From positions 3,771,273 through 3,835,272 of the forward strand of contig RPFO01000667.1 in the NCBI GenBank assembly GCA_009746045.1: a DNA stretch of 64,000 bases, given 5' to 3'. Positions 20,801-31,056 of this stretch are shown piece after piece (position 1 is the first letter of the stretch; each line of letters opens with the position of its first letter). The notes under the pieces were generated by a model. The model had not been told where the DNA came from and searched no databases. It worked only from the letters and a program-made list of their open reading frames with translations. The translations under genes and the position numbers were made by a program. The DNA comes from Mesostigma viride (Eukaryota > Streptophyta > Mesostigmatophyceae > Mesostigmatales > Mesostigmataceae).

Positions 20801-23109
20801 GCTAGAAAAAATTGGGTTGTCTTGCAAAGCTGTAGGGTCGGCTTGGTACGCAAGGTCTATGCAGTCCCTGGGATGTACCCCCTGCAGGTTTGGGATGTAC
20901 ACCAGCTTCTTCACGCGTGCTATCCGAATCCCTTTCGGTGCCGGAGGTCTGGCACACCCTGGGGCCCGGCTGCCTGGGTTGACCCACAAAAATGGCACCT
21001 GTGCGCTATCAAATACGACACCTGTGCGCTATCATTAGATCATGCTGCATCCTGTGCTAGTCTGGCTATCGATATCCTGTTCAATGAGCAAGTCAAGTGT
21101 CAAGTTGGAGGGGCTTCATTATCATTAGGTAGACCATGGTGGCTGCGATGGATGCCTCAGTCAGTGCCTTGTTGGTCCCGCTGGTCCACTGGCATGCCAC
21201 AAAGCAGGGCAAGGCTGCCAGGGCAGTGCAGTCGCCAGAGACAAATGGGGACAGACATGCATGGTAGAGGCTGATGGGGGAGGGCTGGGTGGGGGAGATG
21301 CGGATGCGTTCGTGGTAGTGCAGGGTGACGTCGCATGGGTTCGTCAGTTGTAGTGGCTCGCATGTCCAATAGATTTCTGGACTGTGGCACCCATCAGGAT
21401 TCTCTTCGCTGACAGTGGCTGGGGATCCACTGCTTTGCAACTGGCAAACCCTACCTCAATACGGCTACGGGGGCTGTGAAGGGGCCTGGCTTGCGATATT
21501 GTTGTGGTGGGATCCCACTGCCCTCACTATGGTTACTGTGATGGATTACGGCAGGGATGAGTGGCTTCCCACAACTAAGGGGCCTGGCTTGCGATAATGT
21601 TTTGGTGGGATCCCGGGTCCTCTGGTAGGACTTTCCTGGCTCTGTGAGTCGACCGCCACAGGCTCTCCCTTATTCTCGCCTTCTTATCACCTCTCGTCTT
21701 CGCCTCTCCTTTGATTATCCGCACGCCCGGGGCGCTGTGCGCCCTGTTGTTCGAAGTGGGTAATGTCTCATGGTACATGGTGGGTGCCATTGCATGGGTT
21801 CACCCTGTTCTTCCGGCATGCTGCGCTTGTGGTGCGGCGTGATCACCCGTTGCTGGTGCTGGCGGACGGAGTCTCACCTCCCTGGTCCATGGATGCTGTC
21901 TTCTGAAACATGGTTTGTGCCCCCTTGTCCTCACCAGGTGCTGATGCTGGCCGACGGGAGCGCCCAATTGGCCAAGGCGATGGGGGTGGAGTTGGACCTG
22001 GAAGAGAGAGGTGAGGTCTCCCGGTGCATGGTTACTCAGAGCATGTGCTGCTGCTATAGCTCCAACATACTGTCTTGACGCTTGTTGTGGGGTGGACTAG
22101 GAGGAGGGAGATGGGTGATGGTGAGGGGATGTGGTGGACAAGAGGTGGTGGAGCGGTGCAATGACCAAGGGTTGGGAGGTTGGGTTGACGACGGACAAGC
22201 GACGATGGACGCGGGTTGAGTAATGACCAAGCGGTTTGGGATGGCAGAACAGGGGGTGTAATTGTGTTAAGACCAAGGGGGGGTGACGGACGATTGAGTC
22301 GCTGCATGGTGGCTGGTACCTGCTGCTATATGGTTACGTCGCCCTATGCATGGTCGCTGGTGCCTGCTGTTGTAAGTGTAGCTGTTCAGTGCATACTGTG
22401 GGATATTGCTGGGTGGAGCGAGGTGAGTGATGCTCGCTCGATTAATGCCTTCCTGCATGCATTGGGGCCATTGAGTGGCTACACGTGACGCCATCTGCCC
22501 TACTTACAGTTTGAACTTTTATGGCCTGGACATAATGACGGCAAAGCGTGCGTGGCGAGTATCAGACAGCACCAATTAGGAATTAGCCAGCAAAGGCCAT
22601 TGATACCATTTTATGAAACCACGTCATTGGCAATTATCATGGTAGCATGCTGCCCCTACTGTGGTCCCTTGGCGTCACCCTGTCTGGATGCCATGGAGCA
22701 CGAAATCCTGGGTCCCCACCAGACTGACCTATCACACAAAGCATCCAAAACCTTCTTCCTGGGTGTAAACTATGGCATGTGCTCGTGCATGACTGGTAGC
22801 TGCTGCGCTGTTGCATCATTTCTACGATAGACCTGTCCCTCAACTGCTGACTGCCTGTCACTCAATTGCTACATGGACAACATGTCATGTTGTCCATGTA
22901 AATGTTGTCCATGCATAATTAAGGTTAAGATGGTATCGTTTCATTCTCTGCTGTGGACGTATGCTCATGCGCATGCTGTCGCAGGTCTCGGGCTGCGCTC
23001 GCGTCGCTATTCGATGATACTTGAAGATGGCATCGTGAGCACTCTTTTCTTGGAGGAAGGAGGCAAATTCGAGAAGAGTGGGGCACCGGATATCCTCAGC
23101 GCACTGTGA
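17885..23109 (+). CDS. type II peroxiredoxin (Prx5/PrxII), 6 exons, complete
   Basis: This enzyme reduces H2O2 and alkyl hydroperoxides using thiol donors. Exons: 17885-17908, 18125-18224, 18350-18430, 20570-20652, 21938-22010, 22985-23109 (TGA at 23107). They sum to 486 bp, 161 residues; every junction is GT..AG and phases match. Exon 1 encodes only MTIDVGDK, matching the start of cytosolic plant PrxII, so no targeting peptide is predicted. The peroxidatic cysteine is C50 in PGAFTPTC; the second cysteine, C75 in [11 protein letters not shown], has the spacing of the resolving cysteine in plant PrxII. Other family blocks are [35 protein letters not shown] and the C-terminal [13 protein letters not shown]. 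The donor of exon 3 (GTCTGT) is weak. Intron 3 (2.1 kb) holds a MITE, and a 39-bp minisatellite begins at the stop codon. Identity is near certain. Confidence 0.95.
18080..18100. repeat. (TA)n microsatellite
   Basis: A short TA run in intron 1 of the peroxiredoxin gene, about 25 bp before the acceptor of exon 2. Confidence 0.9.
18508..18595. repeat. (ATTCC/GTTCC)n pentanucleotide repeat
   Basis: CCATTCCGTTCC-type units in intron 3 of the peroxiredoxin gene. Confidence 0.85.
18630..18880. repeat. degenerate ~40-bp repeat, peroxiredoxin intron 3
   Basis: Units built on GAGGACGTGTTCCTTTGATG and TGGCCCTTATTCGTTCC recur about every 40-60 bp, with deletions. No link to the exon 3 junction is visible. 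Confidence 0.7.
19245..19692. mobile_element. MITE with perfect 33-bp terminal inverted repeats
   Basis: The first 33 bp (19245-19277, starting CCGTAGTGGTCAAAATC) are perfectly inverted at 19660-19692, and a TA dinucleotide flanks both ends, which fits a TA target duplication of Tc1/mariner-type transposases. The element is 448 bp, non-coding, and sits inside intron 3 of the peroxiredoxin gene. Its interior repeats TTCATTTTGGGTCGCAAA twice and holds a 12-bp perfect hairpin (19501-19530). The perfect inverted repeats suggest recent insertion or strong selection on the ends. The superfamily call rests only on the TA. Confidence 0.85.
21480..21615. repeat. direct repeat, peroxiredoxin intron 4
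   Basis: AAGGGGCCTGGCTTGCGATA followed by a TTGGTGGGATCCC-like segment occurs twice, near 21478 and 21575. Confidence 0.7.
21838..21960 (+). repeat. copy of the exon 5 start upstream of its acceptor
   Basis: TTGCTGGTGCTGGCGGACGGA near 21851 resembles the true exon 5 beginning, CAGGTGCTGATGCTGGCCGACGG at 21935. It is an intronic copy of an exon edge, here on the acceptor side, about 90 bp upstream. Confidence 0.6.
22011..22380 (+). repeat. donor-proximal repeats, peroxiredoxin intron 5
   Basis: The first 45 bp of intron 5 contain GGTGCATGGTTACTC and TGCTGCTGCTATA. Related copies are near 22301-22336 (CTGCATGGTGGCTGG, CTGCTGCTATATGG) and 22346-22376 (ATGCATGGTCGCTGG, CTGCTGTTGTAAG). Confidence 0.6.
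22871..22913. repeat. perfect 13-bp hairpin plus third arm
   Basis: ACATGGACAACAT (22871-22883) and ATGTTGTCCATGT (22887-22899) form a hairpin with a GTC loop; a third ATGTTGTCCATG follows at 22902-22913. It lies in the last intron of the peroxiredoxin gene, 70 bp before the final exon. Confidence 0.8.
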
Positions 23110-23958
23110 TTCTTATCATGAAAAGCACGTGACGCAAGCGCGCTATGATTCTTATCATGAAAAGCGCGTGACGCAAGCGCGCTATGATTCTTATCATGAA
23201 AAGCGCGTGACGCAAGGCGCGCTATGATTCTTATCATGAAAAGCGCGTGACGCAAGCGCGCTATGATTCTTATCATGAAAAGCACGTGACGCAAGCGCGC
23301 TATGATTCTTATAATGAAAAGCGCGTGACGCAAGCGCACTGTGATTCTTATCATGAAAAGCACGTGACGCAAGCGCACTATGATTCTTATCATGAAAAGC
23401 GCGTGACGCAAGGCGCGCTATGATTCTTATCATGAAAAGCGCGTGACGCAAGCGCGCTATGATTCTTATCATGAAAAGCACGTGACGCAAGCGCGCTATG
23501 ATTCTTATCATGAAAAGCACGTGACGCAAGCGCACTGTGATTCTTATCATGAAAAGCACGTGACGCAAGCGCACTATGATTCTTATCATGAAAAGCACGT
23601 GACGCAAGCGCGCTGTGATTCTTATCATGAAAAGCACGTGACGCAAGCGCGCTGTGATTCTTATCATGAAAAGCACGTGACGCAAGGCGCGCTATGATTC
23701 TTATCATGAAAAGCACGTGACGCAAGCGCGCTATGATTCTTATCATGAAAAGCACGTGACGCAAGCGCGCTATGATTCTTGTCATGAAAAGCACGTGACG
23801 CAAGCGCGCTATGATTCTTATCATGAAAAGCACGTGACGCAAGCGCACTGTGATTCTTATCATGAAAAGCACGTGACGCAAGCGCGCTATGATTCTTGTC
23901 ATGAAAAGCACGTGACGCAAGCGCGCTGTGATTCTTATCATGAAAAGTACATCACCGC
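23096..23958. repeat. 39-bp minisatellite starting at the peroxiredoxin stop codon
   Basis: About 22 tandem copies of a 39-bp unit run from the last codons of the peroxiredoxin gene (AGCGCACTGTGATTC encodes Ser-Ala-Leu-stop) to 23,958. Every unit keeps GCGCRCTRTGATTC followed by TTATCATGAAAAGCACGTGACGCA. The unit is a multiple of three, so open frames exist on both strands, but occasional 40-bp units (CAAGGCGCGC) break them. If transcribed it is the 3' UTR. Each unit has a CACGTGACGCA segment that also occurs in the LINE 3' hairpin. Confidence 0.95.
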
Positions 23959-23966
23959 ATCACGTG

Positions 23967-24072
23967 GGTGCCAATAAAGGAAACTTCAACCCTTATTATA
24001 CACAACGAGAAGGAGGGAGGGCGCCCTTAGTAGCTTCTCTTGCTACCTCAAGCGGGCCACAGAGGACTCCAC
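23967..24072 (+). promoter_or_regulatory. 3'-end element with poly(A) signal, peroxiredoxin gene
   Basis: GGTGCCAATAAAGGAA with AATAAA at 23973-23978 directly follows the 39-bp array. It shares about 105 bp, with small gaps, with the 3' end of the GT29 gene (3050-3155, minus), including ACACAACGAG, TAGCTTCTC and GGCCACAGAGGACTC. Confidence 0.65.
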
Positions 24073-24271
24073 ATCAATCCGACGCCGCGCCAAAGTGTTC
24101 GCGGTAATTCCGGGGTGAAATTGGCGAAATTTGGTGCGGGCGGGAGATGTTGAGTGCAAATTTCATTGCGAAGGCTATTAATTAATTAATTAATAGACAC
24201 GTGACTGGGTCACGTGAGCATAAGTCCTCAGTGGGAGGGGAACATGGGATGGAATGGATGGTATAAGCTAT

Positions 24272-26155
24272 CTAGGTCCTAGTTACAGGGGTGTGGGCAC
24301 CGCGGCCCGAATCGCTATGAATGCCATACTTGGTCACACGCGGAGCCCCCACAGGCTTGGGGGTGGTCTCCTTCATTACTACTTGCCATCTATCCTTGCG
24401 CACCATCTGCCTCCATATTACAGACAAACCAGGAGGCTGCCCGGGGGTGAGCCCGTCACGTCTAGTGTAGCACATGTCCATGCCGAGTCTATCACGAAAT
24501 GTCCACGGGTGGCGGCCCTGCCGCGCGCGGCCGGGGGCACGCCAGGTTAGGACATATCGCCCAGGCTGGGCGGGCTTGGTGCCAGCTAGTCTATCTGAGG
24601 TATCTACCTGATCTGTGCGGGCCAGGTGCCCGGCTAGGCCCAGGCGCCTGTGCCTAATAATGTGGGAAACATAGGGCAAATCAGCGTACAAATCCTCATT
24701 ACTAATGTGCAAACCAAAGGGGATGTTAAGGGCCTGGCGCAGCATCTTGGTGACGGCGCCGTCGAGTCGTTGCTCCAGCTCCTGCGTCAGTGCCCAGGTC
24801 TCGGCGCCGTAGGTCAGGATCGTCAGAATGACGACCTTGAAGAGGTCACGCTTGACGATCCGGGGTAGGGCGGGGTTGCTCCACCAGCGGCGGTGGTCAT
24901 GGAGGTGCGCCCACGCCATGCCGATCCGTGTCGTCATGTCGTCCTCGCAGTCGGGAAGCCAACTGCCGAGCAGCTTGAAGCGGCCTGAAGGAGGGTAGTT
25001 GACCTCGGCATCGTCTAAGAGGCGGAGTGTGGGTGGGGGCCCTGCCATGCCGAGGGCCAGGGCCTCCGTTTTGGGGCTGATTTCTAGACCAACCGCCCGA
25101 GCCTCGAGCGCCAGGCAGTCCAGCCAAAGTTGGGCAGACTCCGGCTTCTCGATGAGCGTGATGTCGTCGGCATAAATGAGGTCAGCTAGTAAATTCTGCT
25201 TGTTAGTCGGCCCCCCTTCCCCAAGCTCGTTCGTGATCGCTAGGCCAGGGGCACGGCCTGCAATGCTAGCAAAGCGAGCACGTGCCTGGCGCATAACATA
25301 ATCCACTACAATAATAAACAGGTACGGCGACAGGACGCAACCCTGCCAGACGCCGGTCTGCAGTGGGCATGGCGGGGTAATGCCGTGTTGAGTGCGCACC
25401 GAAGTGGTCGACCCCTCATACAGCGTGCGGATGACGGTAATCAGGGGAGTGGGGACGCGAGCGCGAGCAAGTACAGCCCATAGAGCGTCCCAGAGGACAG
25501 AATCAAAAGCCTTGATGAAGTCGACGAAGATCAGGATGGCGGGAAACTCACCAGGTTGCAGGAGAGCGATTTCCTCGAAGAGGCGACGCGCGACGAAGAT
25601 GGCCATGACGGTGTTGCGCCCAGGACGGAAGCCCATTTGACTTTCCCCAAGGTGACAGTCGAGAGCAGAACGAAGGCGGTTGAGGATCATGCGCATGAAC
25701 AACTTGAGTGCGGCGCTCTGGATGCAGACTCCTCTGTAGTTGGCGGGGTCGTCAGGGGAACCTTTGTTTTTGTACAGCATAATACGGTAGCTGTGCTGCC
25801 ACTCAGGAATCGGCGGCGCGTCGGCAAGCAGGATCCGGTTGCAGACGTCAAGCAGGAACCCCGTGAGCGCCGTCAGCTTAATCACCGGGGCTGGGAGCTG
25901 GTCAGGTCCAACGGCGGCATAGAAGCGGAGTTGCTTGGCGGCGGTGCTCAGCTCGAGCTCGGTGAACGGCGGGAGCTCGTTGGGGTCGGCCAGGGGTTCC
26001 GTCAGGGCTGGGTACGTGTAGTCCTGCTCAGCGGCGGGCGGCGTGGGCGGCGCAGGGACGTCCGCAGGCGCTACTGCCAGGCGTGCGGCCGCCAGAGGGC
26101 CAAGCGGCGGAGGCGGCGGGGGGCGCCGAGCAGCCGGGACTGGGAGGAATACCAC
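24272..26155 (-). CDS. LINE reverse transcriptase, open frame of 627 codons
   Basis: This is the reverse transcriptase of a non-LTR retrotransposon. Visible blocks are NYRGVCIQSAALKLF, MGFRPGRNTV, LIFVDFIKAFDSVLWDAL (first catalytic aspartate), QTGVWQGCVLSPYL, LIYADDITLIEK (the YADD box) and the C-terminal LTYGAETWALTQELEQRLDG and RRLGLAGHLARTD segments common in RTE-type elements. The first 20 or so residues (Pro-rich) are probably out of frame with the natural linker: a frameshift near 26,150 separates it from the endonuclease. The catalytic residues are intact, unlike those of copy A, so this is the younger copy. Confidence 0.9.
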   Translation of the reverse strand: MVFLPVPAARRPPPPPPLGPLAAARLAVAPADVPAPPTPPAAEQDYTYPALTEPLADPNELPPFTELELSTAAKQLRFYAAVGPDQLPAPVIKLTALTGFLLDVCNRILLADAPPIPEWQHSYRIMLYKNKGSPDDPANYRGVCIQSAALKLFMRMILNRLRSALDCHLGESQMGFRPGRNTVMAIFVARRLFEEIALLQPGEFPAILIFVDFIKAFDSVLWDALWAVLARARVPTPLITVIRTLYEGSTTSVRTQHGITPPCPLQTGVWQGCVLSPYLFIIVVDYVMRQARARFASIAGRAPGLAITNELGEGGPTNKQNLLADLIYADDITLIEKPESAQLWLDCLALEARAVGLEISPKTEALALGMAGPPPTLRLLDDAEVNYPPSGRFKLLGSWLPDCEDDMTTRIGMAWAHLHDHRRWWSNPALPRIVKRDLFKVVILTILTYGAETWALTQELEQRLDGAVTKMLRQALNIPFGLHISNEDLYADLPYVSHIIRHRRLGLAGHLARTDQVDTSDRLAGTKPAQPGRYVLTWRAPGRARQGRHPWTFRDRLGMDMCYTRRDGLTPGQPPGLSVIWRQMVRKDRWQVVMKETTPKPVGAPRVTKYGIHSDSGRGAHTPVTRT

Positions 26156-26488
26156 TGGTCGAGCTGCTGCTGCGGTGAGCCAGAGAGCGTCCGCGGCGCC
26201 GGCTGCGCGCCGCCGGCGGGCCGTTGGGCGTGACGCAGGCGGGTCCAGGCGTACTTGCCGTGCTGGTCCTTGAGGTGGGCGAAGTACTCGCGGACATGAA
26301 GGTCCTCCTGCTCCTTGGTCGCCTGCCGGATGGCCGAGTGGTAATCGGCTTTGAGGCGGGCGTAGCGGGCGGGGTCGCTGTTGTCGCGCAGGGCTTGCCG
26401 GGCCTGGATGACGGCGGGGAGCCGGTGCAGGCTGGTGAAGCGGGGCGGGCGGCGGGGGGGCAGCAGGGCCCCGGCCGCGGGCAGCTTG

Positions 26489-27071
26489 TCAGCGAGGTGC
26501 CGAAGGGCCGATGCCGGGCCGGCAGCGAACAGCTGGGCGTGGCTGGCCGGGATGTCCAGCGCGTCGACGAACGCCTCTGCCGCGCGCTAGCTTGTGGGCG
26601 CGTTTTTCAGGGAAGTCCTCCAGAGCGTCGTCAGATTTCTCAAGCAACTGAAGTGTGCGCAAATCAGGTGGTGCCACGTGCTTACGAAAGGGCGAGGGGA
26701 ATCGCAGGCGGATGCGGGCGGTGACGATGCGGTGATCGGAGCGCACCAGGGGGATCACATGCGAGCGAGCAGCTAGTACAGATCCTTGATGACGCTTGCG
26801 CATTACAACATAGTCAATGCAGCGTTCAGTGCTGGCCAGTTGGCGAGGTGTGTGTGACCAAAGCATCTGGACTATGTGGAAAGCGGGTGTTGGCAGTGAC
26901 CAAATCGCATGTCGTAAGCAAATCAGCAAAAAGTTCAGTGTTGGCATTGGAGACCGTACCGTTGGGGGCGTGCTGACATGCGAAGGCTATGGTAGCGTGA
27001 AAATTTACTGTGCACGGATTACGAAGCCATTTTGTACCGGATTTTGCTTGTTCGATCGGCATTGATGTCAA
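26489..27071 (-). pseudogene. LINE APE-type endonuclease remnant
   Basis: Frames at 26,947-26,489 and 27,071-26,826 together carry the C-terminal half of an AP-endonuclease-like domain: NANTELFADLLTTCDLVTANTRF, then after a frameshift CIDYVVM and SDHRIVTARIRLRF. A second frameshift near 26,595 leads into the linker (AEAFVDALDIPASHAQLF). The N-terminal catalytic part is missing. Confidence 0.75.
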
Positions 27072-27359
27072 AGAGACAACCAGCGCAGGCCAGAAATCGG
27101 GAGAATCCGGACCATGGTAGCTCGAGCCTGCCGTTATCTTTTCCGCGTTTTCGAGTCGTTCAGGATGATGAAGATGAATGGTGATGGAAATGTGTATCCT
27201 TGTGCATTGAAATTATGGCTGGCTTACGTGTGGAGCGACTAGATGACCTAGACGGTGGGGCCGGAAACAGCATGCTTGATCAGGGCGTGTGTTTCTAGCC
27301 TAGCTGGCCGGGAGTGTCTAGTGGTGAGCACCAGTTGCTGCGATCGCTCTCCCACCATT

Positions 27360-27640
27360 TGCGAGGAAATACCCGCAAATGGAAAACCACTGAAAAGGTC
27401 TAGCTAGTCAGTCATCACGTTAGCCATGCCATGATTCCAAACGTCCAAGAACTGCACACGGTGCAAAGGCAAAAAGCCGGAGGACAGCACTTTCAAATGT
27501 GCGGCGGGAACCAAAAGCCCGCGGATGCCAGAAAACATCGTGTTGCGGCAGCGACGCGACGATGTGGACAACGAATCCAGTGCCAAGCTCGGAACGGCCG
27601 CAAAGGAGATCTGGCATCACAGGGTTCAGATGTGCGGAGA
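27360..27640 (+). repeat. dispersed repeat, inverted copy at 51.0-51.3 kb
   Basis: About 280 bp from GGAAATACCCGCAAATGGAA to CACAGGGTTCAGATG recur inverted at 51,025-51,320 with scattered differences. The 51-kb copy has an extra palindromic insertion. I recognise no protein in it. Confidence 0.75.
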
Positions 27641-27642
27641 TA

Positions 27643-27967
27643 CTATGCGATCCAGCCGGTCCACGACCTGTTTGTAGAGCTTGTGCCAAGGGGCAGCGCC
27701 GAACAGATGTGGGTGACGTTGCAAAAAACATCGGACTTGACGGAGCATAATGGCTCGGTCGTAGTCTTTGACCAATAAACGCTGCAAGAGCTCAACAAGA
27801 GTCGTGATGAAATCAACACGATAAGAACAAAGACGGGAAAAACGATGTAACTGAGAAAGAACAACACCATATTTTGCTGTGTGGGAAAGGAGGATGTAGG
27901 GAAATTTTTTCTGCAAAAAAAAACGTTCGGAAGTAGTTCTTTTTTGGGAGGGTGCGAGGGCAAACAC
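27643..27967 (-). CDS. unidentified open frame, possible exon
   Basis: The minus-strand frame reads through LVELLQRLLVKDYDRAIML and RCFLQRHPHLFGAAPW and ends at 27,643. The C-terminal 60 residues look like an amphipathic, protein-like sequence; the N-terminal part does not. It may be an exon or part of the neighbouring repeat. No family is recognised. Confidence 0.25.
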
Positions 27968-28239
27968 GCAGCAGTGGCCAGTTTTGCACGCTGGGCGCAG
28001 CTACCCGTGTGTCTTCAAGGAATAACCTCTAGAGCAGATTAAGACGCTAATGGTGGGGGGGCACACTTTCGAACAATTCCTTATATCATTTCGAAGAAAT
28101 TTAATGTAGGAATTCCCTTAATTTTGCGTTTGCATGTTGCACGCAATTTTCCCGTAAAAGTCAGATTTATAGGAGCGCTGACAGGGGCAAAAATGCATGT
28201 CGTGGATTGAATCGCTTTTACCCCATTTCTTGCAGCTTT

Positions 28240-28362
28240 ATGACTTCCCTTGGGGGGAGCATCATTGTCCGCTGCATAAACTGTGGGCGGGGCTCGCTGC
28301 CGACGTCGCTGGTGTGCCCGGGGTGCGGCAGAACCAACATCTACTGGTTTCTATCGTCGTAA
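28240..28362 (+). CDS. small zinc-ribbon ORF or terminal exon
   Basis: Forty codons from MTSLGGS to a TAA encode RCINCGRGS and CPGCGRTNIYW, that is two CxxC pairs spaced like a zinc ribbon. TTTCTTGCAG directly upstream (ends 28,235) looks like a splice acceptor, so this could be the last exon of a gene whose other exons I did not find. AATAAA is near 28,494. No specific family is assigned. Confidence 0.4.
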   Translation: MTSLGGSIIVRCINCGRGSLPTSLVCPGCGRTNIYWFLSS

Positions 28363-28734
28363 CCCGCTTTTTCATCGTCATTAACCGGCGTAGTAGTCTA
28401 GTAGTTTAAGCGTCCGGCGACGGACGAAAAGAACTCTTGCCCTGACGCCATGGCCTGAGGAGGCACTCCGAGAAGGACTGGGGCGGGAGGGCAAAATAAA
28501 ACGCGACAGTGCCCGCACCCCGCCGGCGCACCCCGCCGGGCGAACAAGACAAAGCGCACCGTTCCCCCCGCCTGGGCCCATCGCTGCCGTCGCCGGGCGG
28601 CACGTTGGGGAGGCGGCTCCTTCTCCCTTTTTTGGCGTCTGTTGCATCATTTTGAACCCCTGACCAACGGAGGCATGTTAATGAATTTGAGTGGATGCAT
28701 GCATGAATGAACGGATGCATGAAGGATGGCCCGG

Positions 28735-29376
<642 letters not shown>

Positions 29377-29584
29377 CACCTGAGTAGGTGGGTTGGGAAG
29401 GTGACAGTGCTTTTTATTGTGATGATTAGCTAAGTTACGTGTGTATTATTGATGTACATGTTGACGTTGTATCATGGGCGTGTGCCCCTAAGTCTGCCTT
29501 CCTGCAATTTCACATAATATAAAATCTAGATGTGTTGTTGGGAACCCGACTATATATTCCAAACTGGAATGGTTGACATGCAAC

Positions 29585-30100
29585 TATGTGATGAAACCCT
29601 TGAAAAACAATTAATAGGAACTGCATTTTTTGTGCTATGTTTGCTAGCATTTTTTACCTATTTTTCATGCAAACAGTCTGAATTTCTTGTGGGCAGTTAA
29701 TATCGTTGCTTTTATGAGCTGTGCAAAGTTCTAGGCTTAACTGAGTTCATGGATGTATGCACCCATGTGTTGGAACCCTTGGAAAACCATGAAAAACTGC
29801 ATTTTGGGGGGGATTTTTGCTGGCATCTGTCACCATTTCGTCATCAAACCAGCCTGAAATTTTGTGGGCATGCTGCATATGGGATGTGTTTAGAACATGT
29901 GCAAAGTTCCAGGCCCAACTGACTTTTAGATGTGCATACATGCCAGAAAGTGCTGAAAATACGGTATTTTATGCTAGCAAATGTCACCATGTTATCATGC
30001 TGCCGAGTCCCAAAATTTTTTTTGACCACATGACAAAATAAGATATCTGATAAGAAACCTTAGTTGGTGCCAAATTTGAGGTCAAACTGACCATTATTCT
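29585..30100. repeat. degenerate ~180-bp tandem repeat, 3 units
   Basis: Three units share AACCCTTGGAAAAC, CTGCATTTT, GCTGGCATCTGTCACCAT, CATCAAACCAGCCTGAAATT, TTGTGGGCA, GTGCAAAGTTCCAGGC and AACTGACT in the same order. Starts are near 29,587, 29,767 and 29,944; the third is the most decayed. Confidence 0.7.
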
Positions 30101-30336
30101 ATCTCCTGATAATTTTCAGGGGAAGAACATGGGTTTTCGGATTGATGTGTCTCTCTGCATCACAGTGCACCTGCCCAACTGTGGGTGAAATAAAGCTTCG
30201 ATATAGCTAGCAAGCGCATACAGTACCGGATGTAGTAAGGCTACCCCAGGGTCCAGAGGCTGCCCGCAGACACTGAGGCTTGGAATGCACTTAGGCCGGT
30301 TTGGGAGAATGTACACAGGCCTCTGTTTTCATTTAT

Positions 30337-31022
30337 GATCCTTCCTTGCAGATCACAGGTCAAGATCAAGGCTGAGGAAGTGAGAGACTGAGAGACAAAA
30401 TGTTCACGCAGAAAATTGGCAGCTTGATCGAGATGCCCTTGCTGCCTTTGTTCATTTCATTATATAGGCAATTAGGTGGCAAAGGTAGAACTGCCACATG
30501 TCAAGCACGGGTTGCAACACTTCTAGATTCCTAGAATATTTGTTGTGTGATTGCCAGATGGCATTTGCTGAAATACAACATAAGGAATGATTGCCATCTG
30601 TCAACATGCAAATAACCATCATATGGAACTGCCATCTGTCAATAAACTAAGCAATGTGCTCTAGGCATTCGCCACATGTCCATGGAATAAAGTATCTAGA
30701 ATCCTTGTCAGGAATCAAGAAACACTGACGTAAGATCTGACACAACAGTAGTTACTGTTCCATGAATCTACCTCATGAACTAGCAACATGTTCAGGCCAG
30801 TTGGCATGCCAGTTGTCAGCACAATTGTCACGTGATATGCTGACACACTAGTCTACTTGGCAAGACCATAGTGCATATAACTTTGGAAGGCCGTATCTCA
30901 GCCATTCGTAGTCCAAATCGAGTAGGAAAAAGTGCTACAAGTCCAGCTATTAAATCTCTATCAAGCTGACTATATACAAGCACAATGTGGGCAGGGCAGG
31001 TGGATACACTAATATCCAGACA
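30337..31022 (-). mobile_element. 3' LTR of a truncated copia element (approximate)
   Basis: On the minus strand a purine tract (AAGGGGGG) is followed by TGTCTGGATATTAG at 31,022, the expected start of an LTR. A TATATAATG is near 30,465. The other end is not certain: a TG on the plus strand near 30,337 is my best guess. The sequence holds about five copies of a TGCCANNTGTCA motif between 30,490 and 30,690. Confidence 0.6.
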
Positions 31023-31056
31023 CCCCCCTTAGTCCAATGACGTGCCCACTAGCAGC

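Larger units (their letters stand above)
24177..27075 (-). mobile_element. RTE-like LINE, copy B, near complete 3' half
   Basis: Reading leftwards it holds endonuclease remnants (27,071-26,560), a linker, the reverse transcriptase frame (26,155-24,272), the conserved 3' tail, a CACGTGAC..GTCACGTG hairpin at 24,198-24,216 and a TTAATTAA tail. The reverse transcriptase frame is intact; the endonuclease and linker are split by about three frameshifts. I cannot fix the 5' end; similarity to the endonuclease fades near 27,075. Confidence 0.88.

Noticed and set aside
20739-21274. Overlapping ORFs at 20.7-21.3 kb as a gene
   Set aside because: They lie in peroxiredoxin intron 4, overlap in two frames and show no family motif.
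23096-23958. Repetitive protein of [13 protein letters not shown] units
   Set aside because: Open frames exist on both strands only because the unit is 39 bp; 40-bp units break them and the array begins at the stop codon of a real gene.
25556-26724. Plus-strand open frames opposite the LINE
   Set aside because: Antisense shadows of GC-rich reverse transcriptase and linker sequence.
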